NCBI GenBank assembly: GCA_938014215.1
Contig: CALLRW010000041.1
Span: forward strand, 382,692-446,691
Length of the DNA stretch: 64,000 bases
Direction of reading: 5' to 3'
Source of the DNA: an uncultured Alistipes sp.
GTDB taxonomy: Bacteria; Bacteroidota; Bacteroidia; Bacteroidales; Rikenellaceae
Shown here: positions 17,458 to 25,833 of the stretch, one piece after another
How the letters are laid out: every line of letters starts with the position of its first letter
Numbering within the stretch: the stretch's first letter is position 1
Translations under genes and position numbers: made by a program
Notes under the pieces: model-generated
Seen by the model: the letters and a program-made list of their open reading frames with translations, nothing else
What the model was told of the DNA's origin: nothing
Database searches by the model: none

Positions 17458-18605
17458 TCGTCCGAACGGGCGATGACATCCTCTCGCCGCTGGGCATGGA
17501 TGCCGAATCGACGCTGCAGGCCCTGCTCGAGGGGCGGTCGGCCCTGCGGCGCTACGAGGGGCTGTGGGGTATTCCCGAGCCGTTCGTGGCGGCGCTGCTC
17601 GACACGGAGGCGGTCGACCAGGCCCTGAAGGAGCGTTTCGGAACGAAGCGGATCGAGGAGCTGACCCCCTTCGAGCGGATGGCGCTCCTCTCGGCCGCCC
17701 GCGCCATCGACAGGGCGAGGATCGATCCGGCGTCGGAGCGCGTCGGCTTCTTCCTCTCGACAACGAAGGGGAATGTGGCGCTGCTCGAACGGCAGAACCG
17801 TCTCCGCGAAGAGGTGCTGCCCGGATGGTCGGCCCGGCGGATCGCCCGGTTCTTCGGGAACCGCAACGAGGCGATCGTCGTCTCGAATGCCTGCACGTCG
17901 GGGCTCTGTGCGCAGATCGCCGCCATGAGGGCCCTCCGGAGCGGCCGTTACGACCACGCGGTGGTGATCGGCGCCGAACAGCAGTCACGCTTCATCGTCT
18001 CGGGATTCCAAAGTTTCAAGGCGCTGTCGCCGGAGCCCTGCCGCCCGTTCGACCGCAACCGGACGGGGCTCAATCTGGGCGAGGCGGCCGCCACGATCGT
18101 CTACTCGCGGCGTCACAACGGAGAGGTCGCCCCCGGTGAGTGGGTCGCCTGTCGGGGCGCCATCCGCAACGATGCCAACCACATCTCCGGTCCGTCGCGC
18201 ACGGGCGAGGGGTGTTACCGGGTCCTGAGGGCAATCCTGCAGGGGGTTGAGACAGAGCAGCTGGCGCTGGTCAACACGCACGGTACGGCCACGGCCTACA
18301 ACGACGAAATGGAGGCCATTGCGATCGATCGCGCCGGGCTGTGCGGCGTGCCCGTCAACGGGCTGAAGGGCTATTTCGGCCACACGATGGGGGCCGCCGG
18401 CGTGCTGGAGACGATCGTCTCGATGCGGGCCGTGGAGCGGGGCGTCGTCCTCGGAACGAAGGGTTATGCCGAATGCGGCGTCTCGCGGCCGCTGCGCCTC
18501 TCGGCCGAGCATGCGCACACCGAGGCCCGGTGTTTTGTCAAGATGCTCTCCGGGTTCGGAGGGTGCAATGCAGCGATGCTGTTCAAACAGGGAGGTGAGC
18601 TATGA
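17430..18605 (+). CDS. Beta-ketoacyl synthase, copy 2
   Basis: 391 aa from ATG 17430 (MERALEHELIVRTGDD); ATG 17403 is an in-frame alternative giving 400 aa. Both overlap the thioesterase gene. The Cys nucleophile is in SNACTSGLCAQIAA, and the two His are in VNTHGTATAYNDE and LKGYFGHTMGAA. The body is shorter and more divergent than copies 1 and 3 (GVRRPL-type ends, SGFGGCNAAMLF). The triad is complete, so it is expected to be active, perhaps for a distinct elongation step. Confidence 0.9.
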   Translation: MERALEHELIVRTGDDILSPLGMDAESTLQALLEGRSALRRYEGLWGIPEPFVAALLDTEAVDQALKERFGTKRIEELTPFERMALLSAARAIDRARIDPASERVGFFLSTTKGNVALLERQNRLREEVLPGWSARRIARFFGNRNEAIVVSNACTSGLCAQIAAMRALRSGRYDHAVVIGAEQQSRFIVSGFQSFKALSPEPCRPFDRNRTGLNLGEAAATIVYSRRHNGEVAPGEWVACRGAIRNDANHISGPSRTGEGCYRVLRAILQGVETEQLALVNTHGTATAYNDEMEAIAIDRAGLCGVPVNGLKGYFGHTMGAAGVLETIVSMRAVERGVVLGTKGYAECGVSRPLRLSAEHAHTEARCFVKMLSGFGGCNAAMLFKQGGEL

Positions 18606-19246
18606 GAACGATTCGGAAATGGGTGCGGATCACCCCGCAGGGCGCCTCGATCAACGGCGTACGGATCCGGCTCGAAGAGTCGCAGGATCCGCTGCCCGTG
18701 GCCCTCTACAGGCAACGCATCGGCGGCTATCCGAAATTCTTCAAGATGGATCCGATGTGCCGGCTGGGGTTCGTCGCCTCGGAGCTGCTGCTGGAGGACG
18801 AGGAGGAGCGTTTCACGCCGCGCGAGGATCGGGCCGTCGTGCTCTTCTCGAACAGCGGATCGTTCGCCAGCGACAGCCACTACGAAGAGACGATTGCCGA
18901 TCCCGAAGAGTACTACCCCAGCCCCGCTGTATTCGTCTACACGCTGGCCAACATCGTGACGGGCGAGATCGCCATCCGCAACAAGTTCTTCGGCGAGACG
19001 ATCTGCTACCTGACCGACAGAAACGACATGCGGCTGATGGTCGAGACGGTGGACGAGGCGCTGGAGGATCCGGTGACACGGTCGGTCGTGACGGGTTGGG
19101 TCGAAAGTCCGTCGGCGGAATGTTTCGAGGCCGTGCTGTTCCTGGTCGAAAAGTCGGCCGAAAAGGCGGTCGGACAAGCAGCGGAATGGCGGACGGATGA
19201 AGTCGAGAAAATAATGAACAACAAGGAATTAACAAGTATTATCTAA
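18602..19246 (+). CDS. Short KS-related protein without catalytic residues
   Basis: 214 aa, overlapping the previous stop by 4 nt. VLFSNSGSFASDSHYEETI, followed by SPAVFVYTLANIVTGEIAIRNKFFGE, resembles the N-terminal half of a ketosynthase around the nucleophile loop, but no Cys sits there and the His-bearing half is missing. Such half-KS proteins occur in flexirubin-type clusters. It may be a partner or scaffold for KS copy 2. It is not an obvious recent truncation, as the gene is tightly packed and its stop is 4 nt before ACP2. Confidence 0.75.
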   Translation: MRTIRKWVRITPQGASINGVRIRLEESQDPLPVALYRQRIGGYPKFFKMDPMCRLGFVASELLLEDEEERFTPREDRAVVLFSNSGSFASDSHYEETIADPEEYYPSPAVFVYTLANIVTGEIAIRNKFFGETICYLTDRNDMRLMVETVDEALEDPVTRSVVTGWVESPSAECFEAVLFLVEKSAEKAVGQAAEWRTDEVEKIMNNKELTSII

Positions 19247-19250
19247 AGAT

Positions 19251-19508
19251 ATGGAAGAACTGATTTTGGAACTCAAGCAGGCTATTATCGAAGCCCTCAA
19301 TCTGGAAGATGTCAAACCCGCGGATATCGACGACGATGCCCCGCTGTTCGGCGACGGTCTGGGCCTCGACTCAATCGACGCCCTGGAGCTGATCGTCCTC
19401 ATGGAGAAGCGGTACGGCATCAAGCTGCAGGACCCCGCCGCAGGCCGCGAAATCTTCCGCAGCATCCGCGTCATGGCCGACTACATCGCCAAAAACCGAA
19501 CGAAATAA
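19251..19508 (+). CDS. Acyl carrier protein, copy 2
   Basis: 85 aa. Ser41 in GLGLDSIDALEL is the phosphopantetheine site. It differs clearly in sequence from ACP1 (DSID rather than DSLD), suggesting separate roles for the two carriers, for example starter loading versus elongation. It lies 14 nt before KS copy 3. Confidence 0.92.
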   Translation: MEELILELKQAIIEALNLEDVKPADIDDDAPLFGDGLGLDSIDALELIVLMEKRYGIKLQDPAAGREIFRSIRVMADYIAKNRTK

Positions 19509-19522
19509 CCCGGCACGGAACG

Positions 19523-20728
19523 ATGAGTGAACCGATCTGGATAACTGGAGCCGGAATCGTCTCGGCAATCGGACACGACAAGCGTCAGGTGCTCGAATCG
19601 CTGCGTCACGGGCGGTCGGGGATCGGCGCTATGCGCCATCTGCAGAGCCGCCACCGCGAATTCCCCGTCGGCGAGGTCCCCCTCAGCGACGAGCAGCTGC
19701 GCCAGGCGCTCGGCATCGATCCCGGCGTGCCGACCATCCGCACCGCCCTGCTCGGAATGATGGCTCTCGACGAGGCGCTGCGCGAGGCCCGGCTCGATGG
19801 CGGCAGGCTGCACGCGGCCGCTTTCCTCTCGGGAACCACCGTCGGCGGAATGGATCAGAGCGAACGCTATTACGAGGATTTCCTCGAAAACGACTCGCGG
19901 AACGCCTACATCGCCATGCACGACTGCGGTGCCTCGACCGAACTGATCGCCGATCACGCCGGAAGGTTCGCCTTCGTGGCGACCCCCTCGACCGCCTGCT
20001 CGTCGGCCATGAATGCCATCATCGCCGGTGCCGATCTGATCCGCTGCGGGGATTTCGACTGCGTCGTCGCCGGCGGCAGCGAGTGTCTGACGAAGTTCCA
20101 CCTCAACGGCTTCAACGCCCTGATGATCCTCGACCGGATGCCCTGCCGTCCGTTCGACGCCACGCGTGCCGGGTTGAATCTGGGCGAAGGGGCTGCCTAT
20201 GTGGTGCTCGAGCGGGCCGATGCGGCCCGGCGCCGCGGCGTTCGCGCAAAGGTGACCCTCGACGGCTATGCAAACGACTGCGACGCCTTCCACCAGACCG
20301 CCTCGTCGCCCGACGGCGAAGGGGCCTTCCGCGCCATGCGGGAGGCGCTCCGCGATGCCGGAATCCGGCCCGAAGAGGTCGACTACATCAATGCCCACGG
20401 CACAGGCACCCCGAACAACGACGCCAGCGAAAGCGCCGCCATGATCCGCTTGTTCGGCCGCGAAGGAGTGCCGCCGGTCTCGTCGACCAAGGCCTTCACC
20501 GGGCACACGACCAGCGCCTCGGGAGCCATCGAAACGGTCATCTCGATGTTGGCCATCGAGGAGCAGTTCCTGCCCGTGAACCTCAACTGGAAAGAGGCCA
20601 TGCCCGAGGGGATTCGCCCGGTGGTCGATGCGCGGCCCCGGGGGGAGATCCGACACGTGCTCTGCAATTCGTTCGGATTCGGCGGCAACGACTCGTCGCT
20701 GGTCCTCTCCAAATGCTTCGAATCATGA
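19523..20728 (+). CDS. Beta-ketoacyl synthase (KS), FabF-like, copy 3
   Basis: 401 aa, full-length. Cys159 in PSTACSSAMNA, His in NAHGTGTPNND and His in KAFTGHTTSASGA make a complete triad; FNALMILDRMPCRPFDATRAGLNLGEGAA is spread over the usual FabF position. It overlaps the next gene by ATGA. The pairing with the triad-less KS-like protein that follows is reminiscent of KS/chain-length-factor pairs, as in type II polyketide and aryl-polyene systems. Confidence 0.94.
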   Translation: MSEPIWITGAGIVSAIGHDKRQVLESLRHGRSGIGAMRHLQSRHREFPVGEVPLSDEQLRQALGIDPGVPTIRTALLGMMALDEALREARLDGGRLHAAAFLSGTTVGGMDQSERYYEDFLENDSRNAYIAMHDCGASTELIADHAGRFAFVATPSTACSSAMNAIIAGADLIRCGDFDCVVAGGSECLTKFHLNGFNALMILDRMPCRPFDATRAGLNLGEGAAYVVLERADAARRRGVRAKVTLDGYANDCDAFHQTASSPDGEGAFRAMREALRDAGIRPEEVDYINAHGTGTPNNDASESAAMIRLFGREGVPPVSSTKAFTGHTTSASGAIETVISMLAIEEQFLPVNLNWKEAMPEGIRPVVDARPRGEIRHVLCNSFGFGGNDSSLVLSKCFES

Positions 20729-21765
20729 AACACGGAATCTTCATACGCGATGCCGAGCAGATCTCGATCCAGTGCCCGCTGTGCGAAGCGTGGATGGATG
20801 AACCCATCCTCCACGACGAGCCCTACGTCCGGGCCGCGGATCCCGACTTCAGGCAGTGGCTCGCCCCCGCCGAAAGCCGCCGGCTCGGAAAGATCCTCAA
20901 ACGCGCCCTGGTCATCAACATGCAGATCGCCCGCAAATGCGGAACGGATCCGGCGGACGCCATCCTGGTCGGAACGGGACTCGGGTGCATGGAGAACACC
21001 GAACGGCTCCTCGATACGCTCTGTCACGACGGCGAGGAGACCTTCAGCCCGACCCACTTCATGCAGTCGACCCACAACACGATCGCCTCGCTGATGGCCA
21101 TTCACGACCATGCGCACGGTTACAACATCACCTATTCGCACAAGGATCTCTCGTTCGATCTGGCGCTGCACGATGCCTGGACGCAGTTCCGGCTGGGAAA
21201 GATCCACTCGGCGCTGGTCGGCGGGTTCGACGAACTGACGCCGTCGTACTTCACGCTGCTCCGGCGCATCGGCTATCTGGGTGCCGACGGGCAGGGACCC
21301 GGTTCGGAGGCCGCGGCCGCCCTGCTCCTGACGGACGACTGCCGCGAGGCGATGTGCGAGGTGGCGGCGATGAGGATCCTCTACCGCCCCGAAGGCGACG
21401 AGCTGCGGGCGGGGGTCGACAAGGTGCTCGATGAGGCCAGGATGGATCGTGACGAGCTGGACGGCGTCATCACCGGTGTCAACGGGCAGCGGGAGGGCGA
21501 TGCCCGGTACGACCGATTCACGCGCGAACTGCTGCCCGGGGTGCCGACGCTCCGCTACAAGCACCTCTTCGGAAGCAGCTACACGGCGTCGGCCTATGCC
21601 GCCTATGTCGCGGCCCACTGTCTGCAGAAGGGGCGTATTCCGGAGCACCTGCTGTATGGCGGGACGAAGCTCCGGAGCGGGCGTCCGCGGGCCCTGCTGA
21701 TTGTCAACGAACGTCGGGGAAAGGAGTATTCACTGCTGTTGCTGCGCAGAGGATGGGAAGACTGA
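20725..21765 (+). CDS. Chain-length-factor-like KS homologue, triad absent
   Basis: 346 aa, started at the ATGA overlap (20725). The KS fold is recognisable (ILVGTGLGCMENTERLL, FMQSTHNTIASLMAI, ALVGGFDELTPSYF). The nucleophile position reads TYSHKDLS (Cys to Ser), the first His position reads GVNGQREGD (His to Asn), and the second reads KHLFGSSYTA (His to Ser). Only the Lys appears kept. This is the profile of a chain-length factor that pairs with the preceding KS and helps set polyene length. Confidence 0.85.
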   Translation: MKHGIFIRDAEQISIQCPLCEAWMDEPILHDEPYVRAADPDFRQWLAPAESRRLGKILKRALVINMQIARKCGTDPADAILVGTGLGCMENTERLLDTLCHDGEETFSPTHFMQSTHNTIASLMAIHDHAHGYNITYSHKDLSFDLALHDAWTQFRLGKIHSALVGGFDELTPSYFTLLRRIGYLGADGQGPGSEAAAALLLTDDCREAMCEVAAMRILYRPEGDELRAGVDKVLDEARMDRDELDGVITGVNGQREGDARYDRFTRELLPGVPTLRYKHLFGSSYTASAYAAYVAAHCLQKGRIPEHLLYGGTKLRSGRPRALLIVNERRGKEYSLLLLRRGWED

Positions 21766-22106
21766 TCATACTGGCCCTCGTGCAGTCGGCCCTGATGGTG
21801 GCCTGTCAGCTCCTGCAGAAGATCGCCCTCACAAGGGCCGGCGACTTCAGCTGGAGCTGGGGGTGGTTCTACCGCTTCTTCGCAAACTTCTACATGATCG
21901 GCAGCGGCCTCTGCTTCGCCGCAACGGCCTTCTGCTGGCTCTACATGCTGAAACGGTTCCCGTTCAGCATGGTTTACCCGATGCTGAGCCTGGCCTACGT
22001 CATGGGTATGATCGCCGCCATGCTCTTCTTTCACGAACAGATTCCGCTCACGCGCTGGATCGGCATCGCGCTGATCATGGCCGGATGCGTACTAATTGCC
22101 AGATAA
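21753..22106 (+). CDS. Small DMT/SMR-type four-helix membrane protein
   Basis: 117 aa with four membrane segments (about residues 4-22, 38-58, 64-86, 95-115). It resembles EamA/SMR small drug/metabolite transporters (e.g. FPFSMVYPMLSLAYVMGM and GIALIMAGCVLIAR). The start overlaps the CLF-like gene by 13 nt. It probably helps move a product or lipid intermediate across the inner membrane as a dimer; the cargo is unknown. Confidence 0.82.
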   Translation: MGRLIILALVQSALMVACQLLQKIALTRAGDFSWSWGWFYRFFANFYMIGSGLCFAATAFCWLYMLKRFPFSMVYPMLSLAYVMGMIAAMLFFHEQIPLTRWIGIALIMAGCVLIAR

Positions 22107-22107
22107 G

Positions 22108-22749
22108 ATGAAACTCAAACTGTTGTTGATCACCGCCGCGCTCGGTGCCGGCGTTGCTCAGGGGTTCGGCCAGAGCCAGAAGAGTATCCCCTCGCCGCAG
22201 GAGATCGTGGAAGCCATCGATCGCAGCGCCTCCAGCCTGCAGTCGATGAGCTGCCGCTTCACCCAGACCAAGGAGCTCTCGATCCTGCAGGAAAAGATGG
22301 TCTCGAACGGCGTGATGTACTACTGCCGACAGGGCGGACGCCTCCGATGGGAGTATCAGTCGCCGTACGTCTACACGTTCGTGATGAACGGCAATCGCGT
22401 GATGATGCGTTCGGACGAGCGTACCGACGTCATCGACACCTCGCGCAACCAGCTCTTCGGACAGATTGCCCGCATCATGATGAATACCCTCACCGGGCGG
22501 TGTCTGACCGCCGCGGAGGAGTTCAAGACCGAAGTCCGCGTCGAAGCAAACGAGTGGATCGCTGAACTCACTCCGCGCCGCCGCGATATGGCGCAGTTCT
22601 TCGCCCGGATCCGCCTGCATTTCGATCCGCAGCGGAGGGTCGTCTCCCGCGTCGAGATGTTCGAACAGAGCGGCGACAGAACGGTGATCGACCTGAAAAA
22701 CATTCGGACCAATGTCGAGCTGGACGAGCAGCTGTTTGCTGTGGATTAG
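22108..22749 (+). CDS. LolA-like outer-membrane lipid carrier
   Basis: 213 aa from ATG 22108, which gives a clean signal peptide (MKLKLLLITAALGAGVAQGFG). The mature part has LolA family features: SMSCRFTQTKELSILQEKMVSNGVMYY split over residues about 48-75, then GRLRWEYQSPY. LolA-like proteins form a half-barrel that shields acyl chains in the periplasm. With MMPL in the same operon it likely hands the aryl polyene lipid to the outer membrane. Confidence 0.88.
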   Translation: MKLKLLLITAALGAGVAQGFGQSQKSIPSPQEIVEAIDRSASSLQSMSCRFTQTKELSILQEKMVSNGVMYYCRQGGRLRWEYQSPYVYTFVMNGNRVMMRSDERTDVIDTSRNQLFGQIARIMMNTLTGRCLTAAEEFKTEVRVEANEWIAELTPRRRDMAQFFARIRLHFDPQRRVVSRVEMFEQSGDRTVIDLKNIRTNVELDEQLFAVD

Positions 22750-23377
22750 CCTCCTGGCAGGCATCGGCACGGCGTCGGCTGCCGGGCCGGAGACATTCCT
22801 CCCCGCGGAGGAGGGAGGCAGGGCGCAATATACGGTGACGATCGGCTGGAAGCAGGCCCGCATCTCGGGAATCTGCATCATGAAGTCGCTCGGCGGCGAG
22901 ATCGTCGGGTCGTTGGTCAACGAGTTCGGAATCCGCGCCTTCGACTTCCGATACGACCCCCGGCGGGAGGTGCTGAAAATCGAAAATCCGATCGGATTCC
23001 TCGATCGGTGGTACATCCGAAAGGGGCTGCGCAGCGATCTGCGGATCCTTTTCCGGGCCGCCGACGGAGTGCTCCCCTGCGAGCGCGGCTGCCGGCGCAT
23101 CGAGCGGCTCGACGACGGGTCGCTGCAGCTCGAAAACCGGAGGCGCAGGTTGAGTTACCGATTCTCGCCGATGGACCCGGTTCGAAAGGCATCGCACGGG
23201 CCGGAGCAACAGGGAGAGCAGGGACAACAGGAGGAGCAGGAACAACCGGGGCAACAGAGGCCGCAAACGATACGGGAGCAACTGGGAGATCAGGGACAAC
23301 AGGAGATGCAGGAGCAACAGGAGATACGGGGGCAACAGGCCCCGCAGGAATCACGCCCGCAGGAGCCTCAAAAATAG
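22712..23377 (+). CDS. Exported protein of unknown function with Gln-rich tail
   Basis: 221 aa. The gene starts 38 nt inside the LolA-like gene; the N-terminus (SCLLWISLLAGIGTASA) is a signal peptide. The central part (TIGWKQARISGICIMK, RYDPRREVLKIENP, FLDRWYIRKGLRSDLRILF) is unrecognised, but a small exported protein at this place is common in aryl-polyene clusters. The last 50 residues are almost only Q, E, G, R and P, encoded by an imperfect short repeat. I cannot assign a function. The position suggests periplasmic help with export. Confidence 0.7.
   Translation: MSSWTSSCLLWISLLAGIGTASAAGPETFLPAEEGGRAQYTVTIGWKQARISGICIMKSLGGEIVGSLVNEFGIRAFDFRYDPRREVLKIENPIGFLDRWYIRKGLRSDLRILFRAADGVLPCERGCRRIERLDDGSLQLENRRRRLSYRFSPMDPVRKASHGPEQQGEQGQQEEQEQPGQQRPQTIREQLGDQGQQEMQEQQEIRGQQAPQESRPQEPQK
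23203..23345 (+). repeat. Imperfect short tandem repeat encoding the Gln-rich tail
   Basis: Units such as GGAGCAACAGG and GGGACAACAGG recur about every 9-12 nt. The frame of the upstream gene reads Gln/Glu/Gly-rich. The frame of the downstream hotdog gene is also open here and reads collagen-like G-A-T/G-T-T triplets. Confidence 0.65.
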
Positions 23378-23475
23378 AGAGACGGGACAAGGGCGGGGAC
23401 AGGCGGTTGGAAAAGACCGTCGGGCCGGCCCCGCGAACAACACGTTTGGAGAACCCGCAAACGACACGTAAAGAG

Positions 23476-23859
23476 ATGAAACTACGCAATGGATTTTACA
23501 GGATCGAACAGCAGGAAGAGACTCCCGAAGGGCTTTGTTTCCGCCTGAAGCTCGATCCGCAGCATACGATCTACCGGGCACACTTCCCCGGGAACCCCAT
23601 CACGCCCGGCGTCTGCATCATCCAGATGGTTGCGGAGCTGCTCGAAGTGACGGCCGGATGCCCGGTGGAACTGCGTCGCGTGGGAAACGTCAAGTTCCTC
23701 AACGTCCTCTCGCCCGTGGAGCATCCCGAAGCCGAGGTCTTCTTCCGAAGCCGGGAGCATGCCGACGGACAGTGGAAAATCAAGGCGACGGTCCGAAGCG
23801 GCGAGGTGACCTTTGCCCAATTGTCAATGATCCTCGAAGATGGCGGCGATGAACAATAA
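23476..23859 (+). CDS. FabA/FabZ-like 3-hydroxyacyl-ACP dehydratase
   Basis: 127 aa from ATG 23476 (MKLRNGFYRIEQQ); the frame is open for 468 nt upstream, but that part is low-complexity. The catalytic His36 is in YRAHFPGNPITPGV and Glu54 in VAELLE, so this hotdog protein keeps both active-site residues. It is probably the working dehydratase of the pathway, unlike the His-less hotdog at 16576. It is adjacent to the GT2 gene, which starts within its last codons. Confidence 0.87.
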   Translation: MKLRNGFYRIEQQEETPEGLCFRLKLDPQHTIYRAHFPGNPITPGVCIIQMVAELLEVTAGCPVELRRVGNVKFLNVLSPVEHPEAEVFFRSREHADGQWKIKATVRSGEVTFAQLSMILEDGGDEQ

Positions 23860-24592
23860 GGAGGCCGGCGAGGTGCGACTCTGCGCCGTGATCCCCACCT
23901 ACAACAACGCCGGGACGATCCTCGACGTCGTGAAGGGGGTTCTCAGGCAGCTGCCCGACGTGGTGGTGGTCATCGACGGCTCGACCGACCGGACGGACGA
24001 ACTCCTCGCCGAGGCGGAGTTTCCCGTGCGCGTGGTCCGCAACGAGCGGAACCGCGGAAAAGGGGTGGCGCTGCAACGCGGGTTCCGGGCCGCCCGCATG
24101 GCTGGGTTCACCCACGCCGTGACGATCGATGCCGACGGTCAGCACCTCCCCGAAGATCTCCCCCGAATGATCGACGAGGCGCGGCGGGATCCCTCGGCCC
24201 TGATCGTCGGAAGCCGCCCGCTCGTCCACGAAAACATGCCCCGCGGAAACACCTTCGCAAACCGCTTCTCGAACTTCTGGTTCCGGATCCAGACCGGAAT
24301 CGCTCTGCCCGATACCCAGACCGGGCTGCGCATATACCCCCTCCGCCGAATGCACGGCGAACGGTGGATGACCTCCCGTTACGAGGCCGAACTCGAACTG
24401 CTTGTCGCCGCAGCCTGGGCCGGAGTCCCGCTCCGACCGGTCACCGTCCGCGTCCGGTACCCCGAAAACCGCGTCAGCCACTTCCGCCCGACGCTCGACT
24501 TCGTACGCATCTCGATCCTTAATACCGTGCTGTGTCTGTTGGCCGTCGTCTACGGCTGGCCCCGGACCCTGCTCAGAAAATGGTTTCAATGA
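23840..24592 (+). CDS. Glycosyltransferase family 2 (dolichol-phosphate mannosyltransferase-like)
   Basis: 250 aa; ATG 23849 (MNNKEAGEV) is an alternative start. GT-A motifs: CAVIPTYNNAGTI, VVVIDGSTDRT, RGKGVALQRGF and the metal-binding TIDADGQH. A hydrophobic C-terminal stretch (ISILNTVLCLLAVVYGW) may anchor it. DPM1-like enzymes transfer one sugar to a polyprenyl phosphate or lipid. In this cluster it may glycosylate the lipid product, but GT2 genes in such clusters have no settled role. Confidence 0.88.
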   Translation: MAAMNNKEAGEVRLCAVIPTYNNAGTILDVVKGVLRQLPDVVVVIDGSTDRTDELLAEAEFPVRVVRNERNRGKGVALQRGFRAARMAGFTHAVTIDADGQHLPEDLPRMIDEARRDPSALIVGSRPLVHENMPRGNTFANRFSNFWFRIQTGIALPDTQTGLRIYPLRRMHGERWMTSRYEAELELLVAAAWAGVPLRPVTVRVRYPENRVSHFRPTLDFVRISILNTVLCLLAVVYGWPRTLLRKWFQ

Positions 24593-25833
24593 GTGCCGAT
24601 ATCCATACCTCACGCACCGTGCCGCTGACGGCCAAACGATTCGCATACTCGCTCTATGCGATCCTGTTCCTCTGTGTGAGCATGTTCCTCGTGGTGCTGC
24701 CCGCGGTCTATCTCTACTTCCTCATCGGGCCTGTCACCGAAAAAAAACGACGGCGGCTGCACCGGTTCATCTGCCGCGCCTCGCGCTTCGTCGTGCGGCG
24801 CGTGCCCGGAACCCGGTTCGTGCTGAACAACCGGGTCGGCGAACGGTTCGAAAAACCCGCCGTCATCCTCAGCAACCATCAGTCGCATCTCGATCTGATG
24901 TGTCTGCTGATGCTCTCGCCTCGGCTCGTCGTGCTGACAAACGACTGGGTGCACCGAAACCCGATCTACGGGCTGGTCATCCGCCGAGCGGAATTCTACA
25001 CCGTCTCGGACGGCATCGAGGCCAACCTCGACCGGCTGGCCGACCTCGTCCGACGCGGTTACTCGATCGTCGTCTTCCCGGAGGGGACCCGCTCGCCCGA
25101 CTGCCGCATCCTCCGCTTCCACCGCGGAGCCTTCTATCTGGCTGAAAAACTCGGGCTCGATCTGCTGCCCGTCTTCCTGCACGGGGTCGGGCATGTCCTC
25201 CCCAAGCAGGACTTCATGCTCCGCGAAGGGGAAATGTATACCGAAATCGGACGGCGCATCACGCCCGACGACCCGGCCTGGGGTGCGGATTTCAAGGCCC
25301 GCACATCTGCCGTGCGGAAACTCTATCTGCGTCATTATGCCGAGATCTGTGAACAACGCGAGGGGGCCGACTACTATGCCTGGTATGTCATCGAGAAGTA
25401 CCGGACGGCCGGTTGCGGCGCCCGGCGCGCCTGCCGGAGGCTGTTGCGGCGGAACGCCAACTTCCGCGAGGTGATCGACCGGCGGGTGGAGGCAGCGGCC
25501 GTCTGTGTGGAGCAGGCCGGAGCGGGCGAATTCGCCCTGCTCTATGCGCTGGTCCACCCGCAGGTCGAGGTCCACACCCTCGAGAGCGATCCGCGGCTGC
25601 GGCGGCGGGCCTGCCGGGCGCTGTCGCTGCCCCGGAACCTCCATCCGCATGCCGCGGAGGAGGAGCTGCCCGACGGAATCTCGATCCGGTACCGGCTCGT
25701 CGGTGTCGGTGAGGCGGAGAAACCGGCTGCGGGGCCGGCCGTGAAACCAGTCGCGGGAAAAAAGACAAAAGAAGAGAGCGGGAAAAAGAGTCCGGAAGAG
25801 GACGTGAAGATTATAAACGTTATGGTACGATGA
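24589..25833 (+). CDS. PlsC-type acyltransferase with methyltransferase-like tail
   Basis: 414 aa from ATG 24589 (ATGA overlap with the GT2 stop); ATG 24580 is an alternative. A membrane segment (LYAILFLCVSMFLVVLPAVYL) precedes the acyltransferase domain with NHQSHLDLM (HX4D) and VVFPEGTRSPD. From about residue 300 a second module begins: GAGEFALLYALVHPQVEVHTLESD, a degenerate SAM-methyltransferase-like motif that closely resembles the end of the MMPL fusion (see 31314). The last 40 residues are Lys/Glu-rich. It likely acylates a glycerol or aryl head group at the inner membrane. Confidence 0.87.
   Translation: MSADIHTSRTVPLTAKRFAYSLYAILFLCVSMFLVVLPAVYLYFLIGPVTEKKRRRLHRFICRASRFVVRRVPGTRFVLNNRVGERFEKPAVILSNHQSHLDLMCLLMLSPRLVVLTNDWVHRNPIYGLVIRRAEFYTVSDGIEANLDRLADLVRRGYSIVVFPEGTRSPDCRILRFHRGAFYLAEKLGLDLLPVFLHGVGHVLPKQDFMLREGEMYTEIGRRITPDDPAWGADFKARTSAVRKLYLRHYAEICEQREGADYYAWYVIEKYRTAGCGARRACRRLLRRNANFREVIDRRVEAAAVCVEQAGAGEFALLYALVHPQVEVHTLESDPRLRRRACRALSLPRNLHPHAAEEELPDGISIRYRLVGVGEAEKPAAGPAVKPVAGKKTKEESGKKSPEEDVKIINVMVR

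Noticed and set aside
23008..23475. N-terminal collagen-like extension of the hotdog dehydratase
   Set aside because: The extension is in frame, but overlaps the exported-protein gene, is low-complexity and has no counterpart in the family. ATG 23476 gives the normal length.
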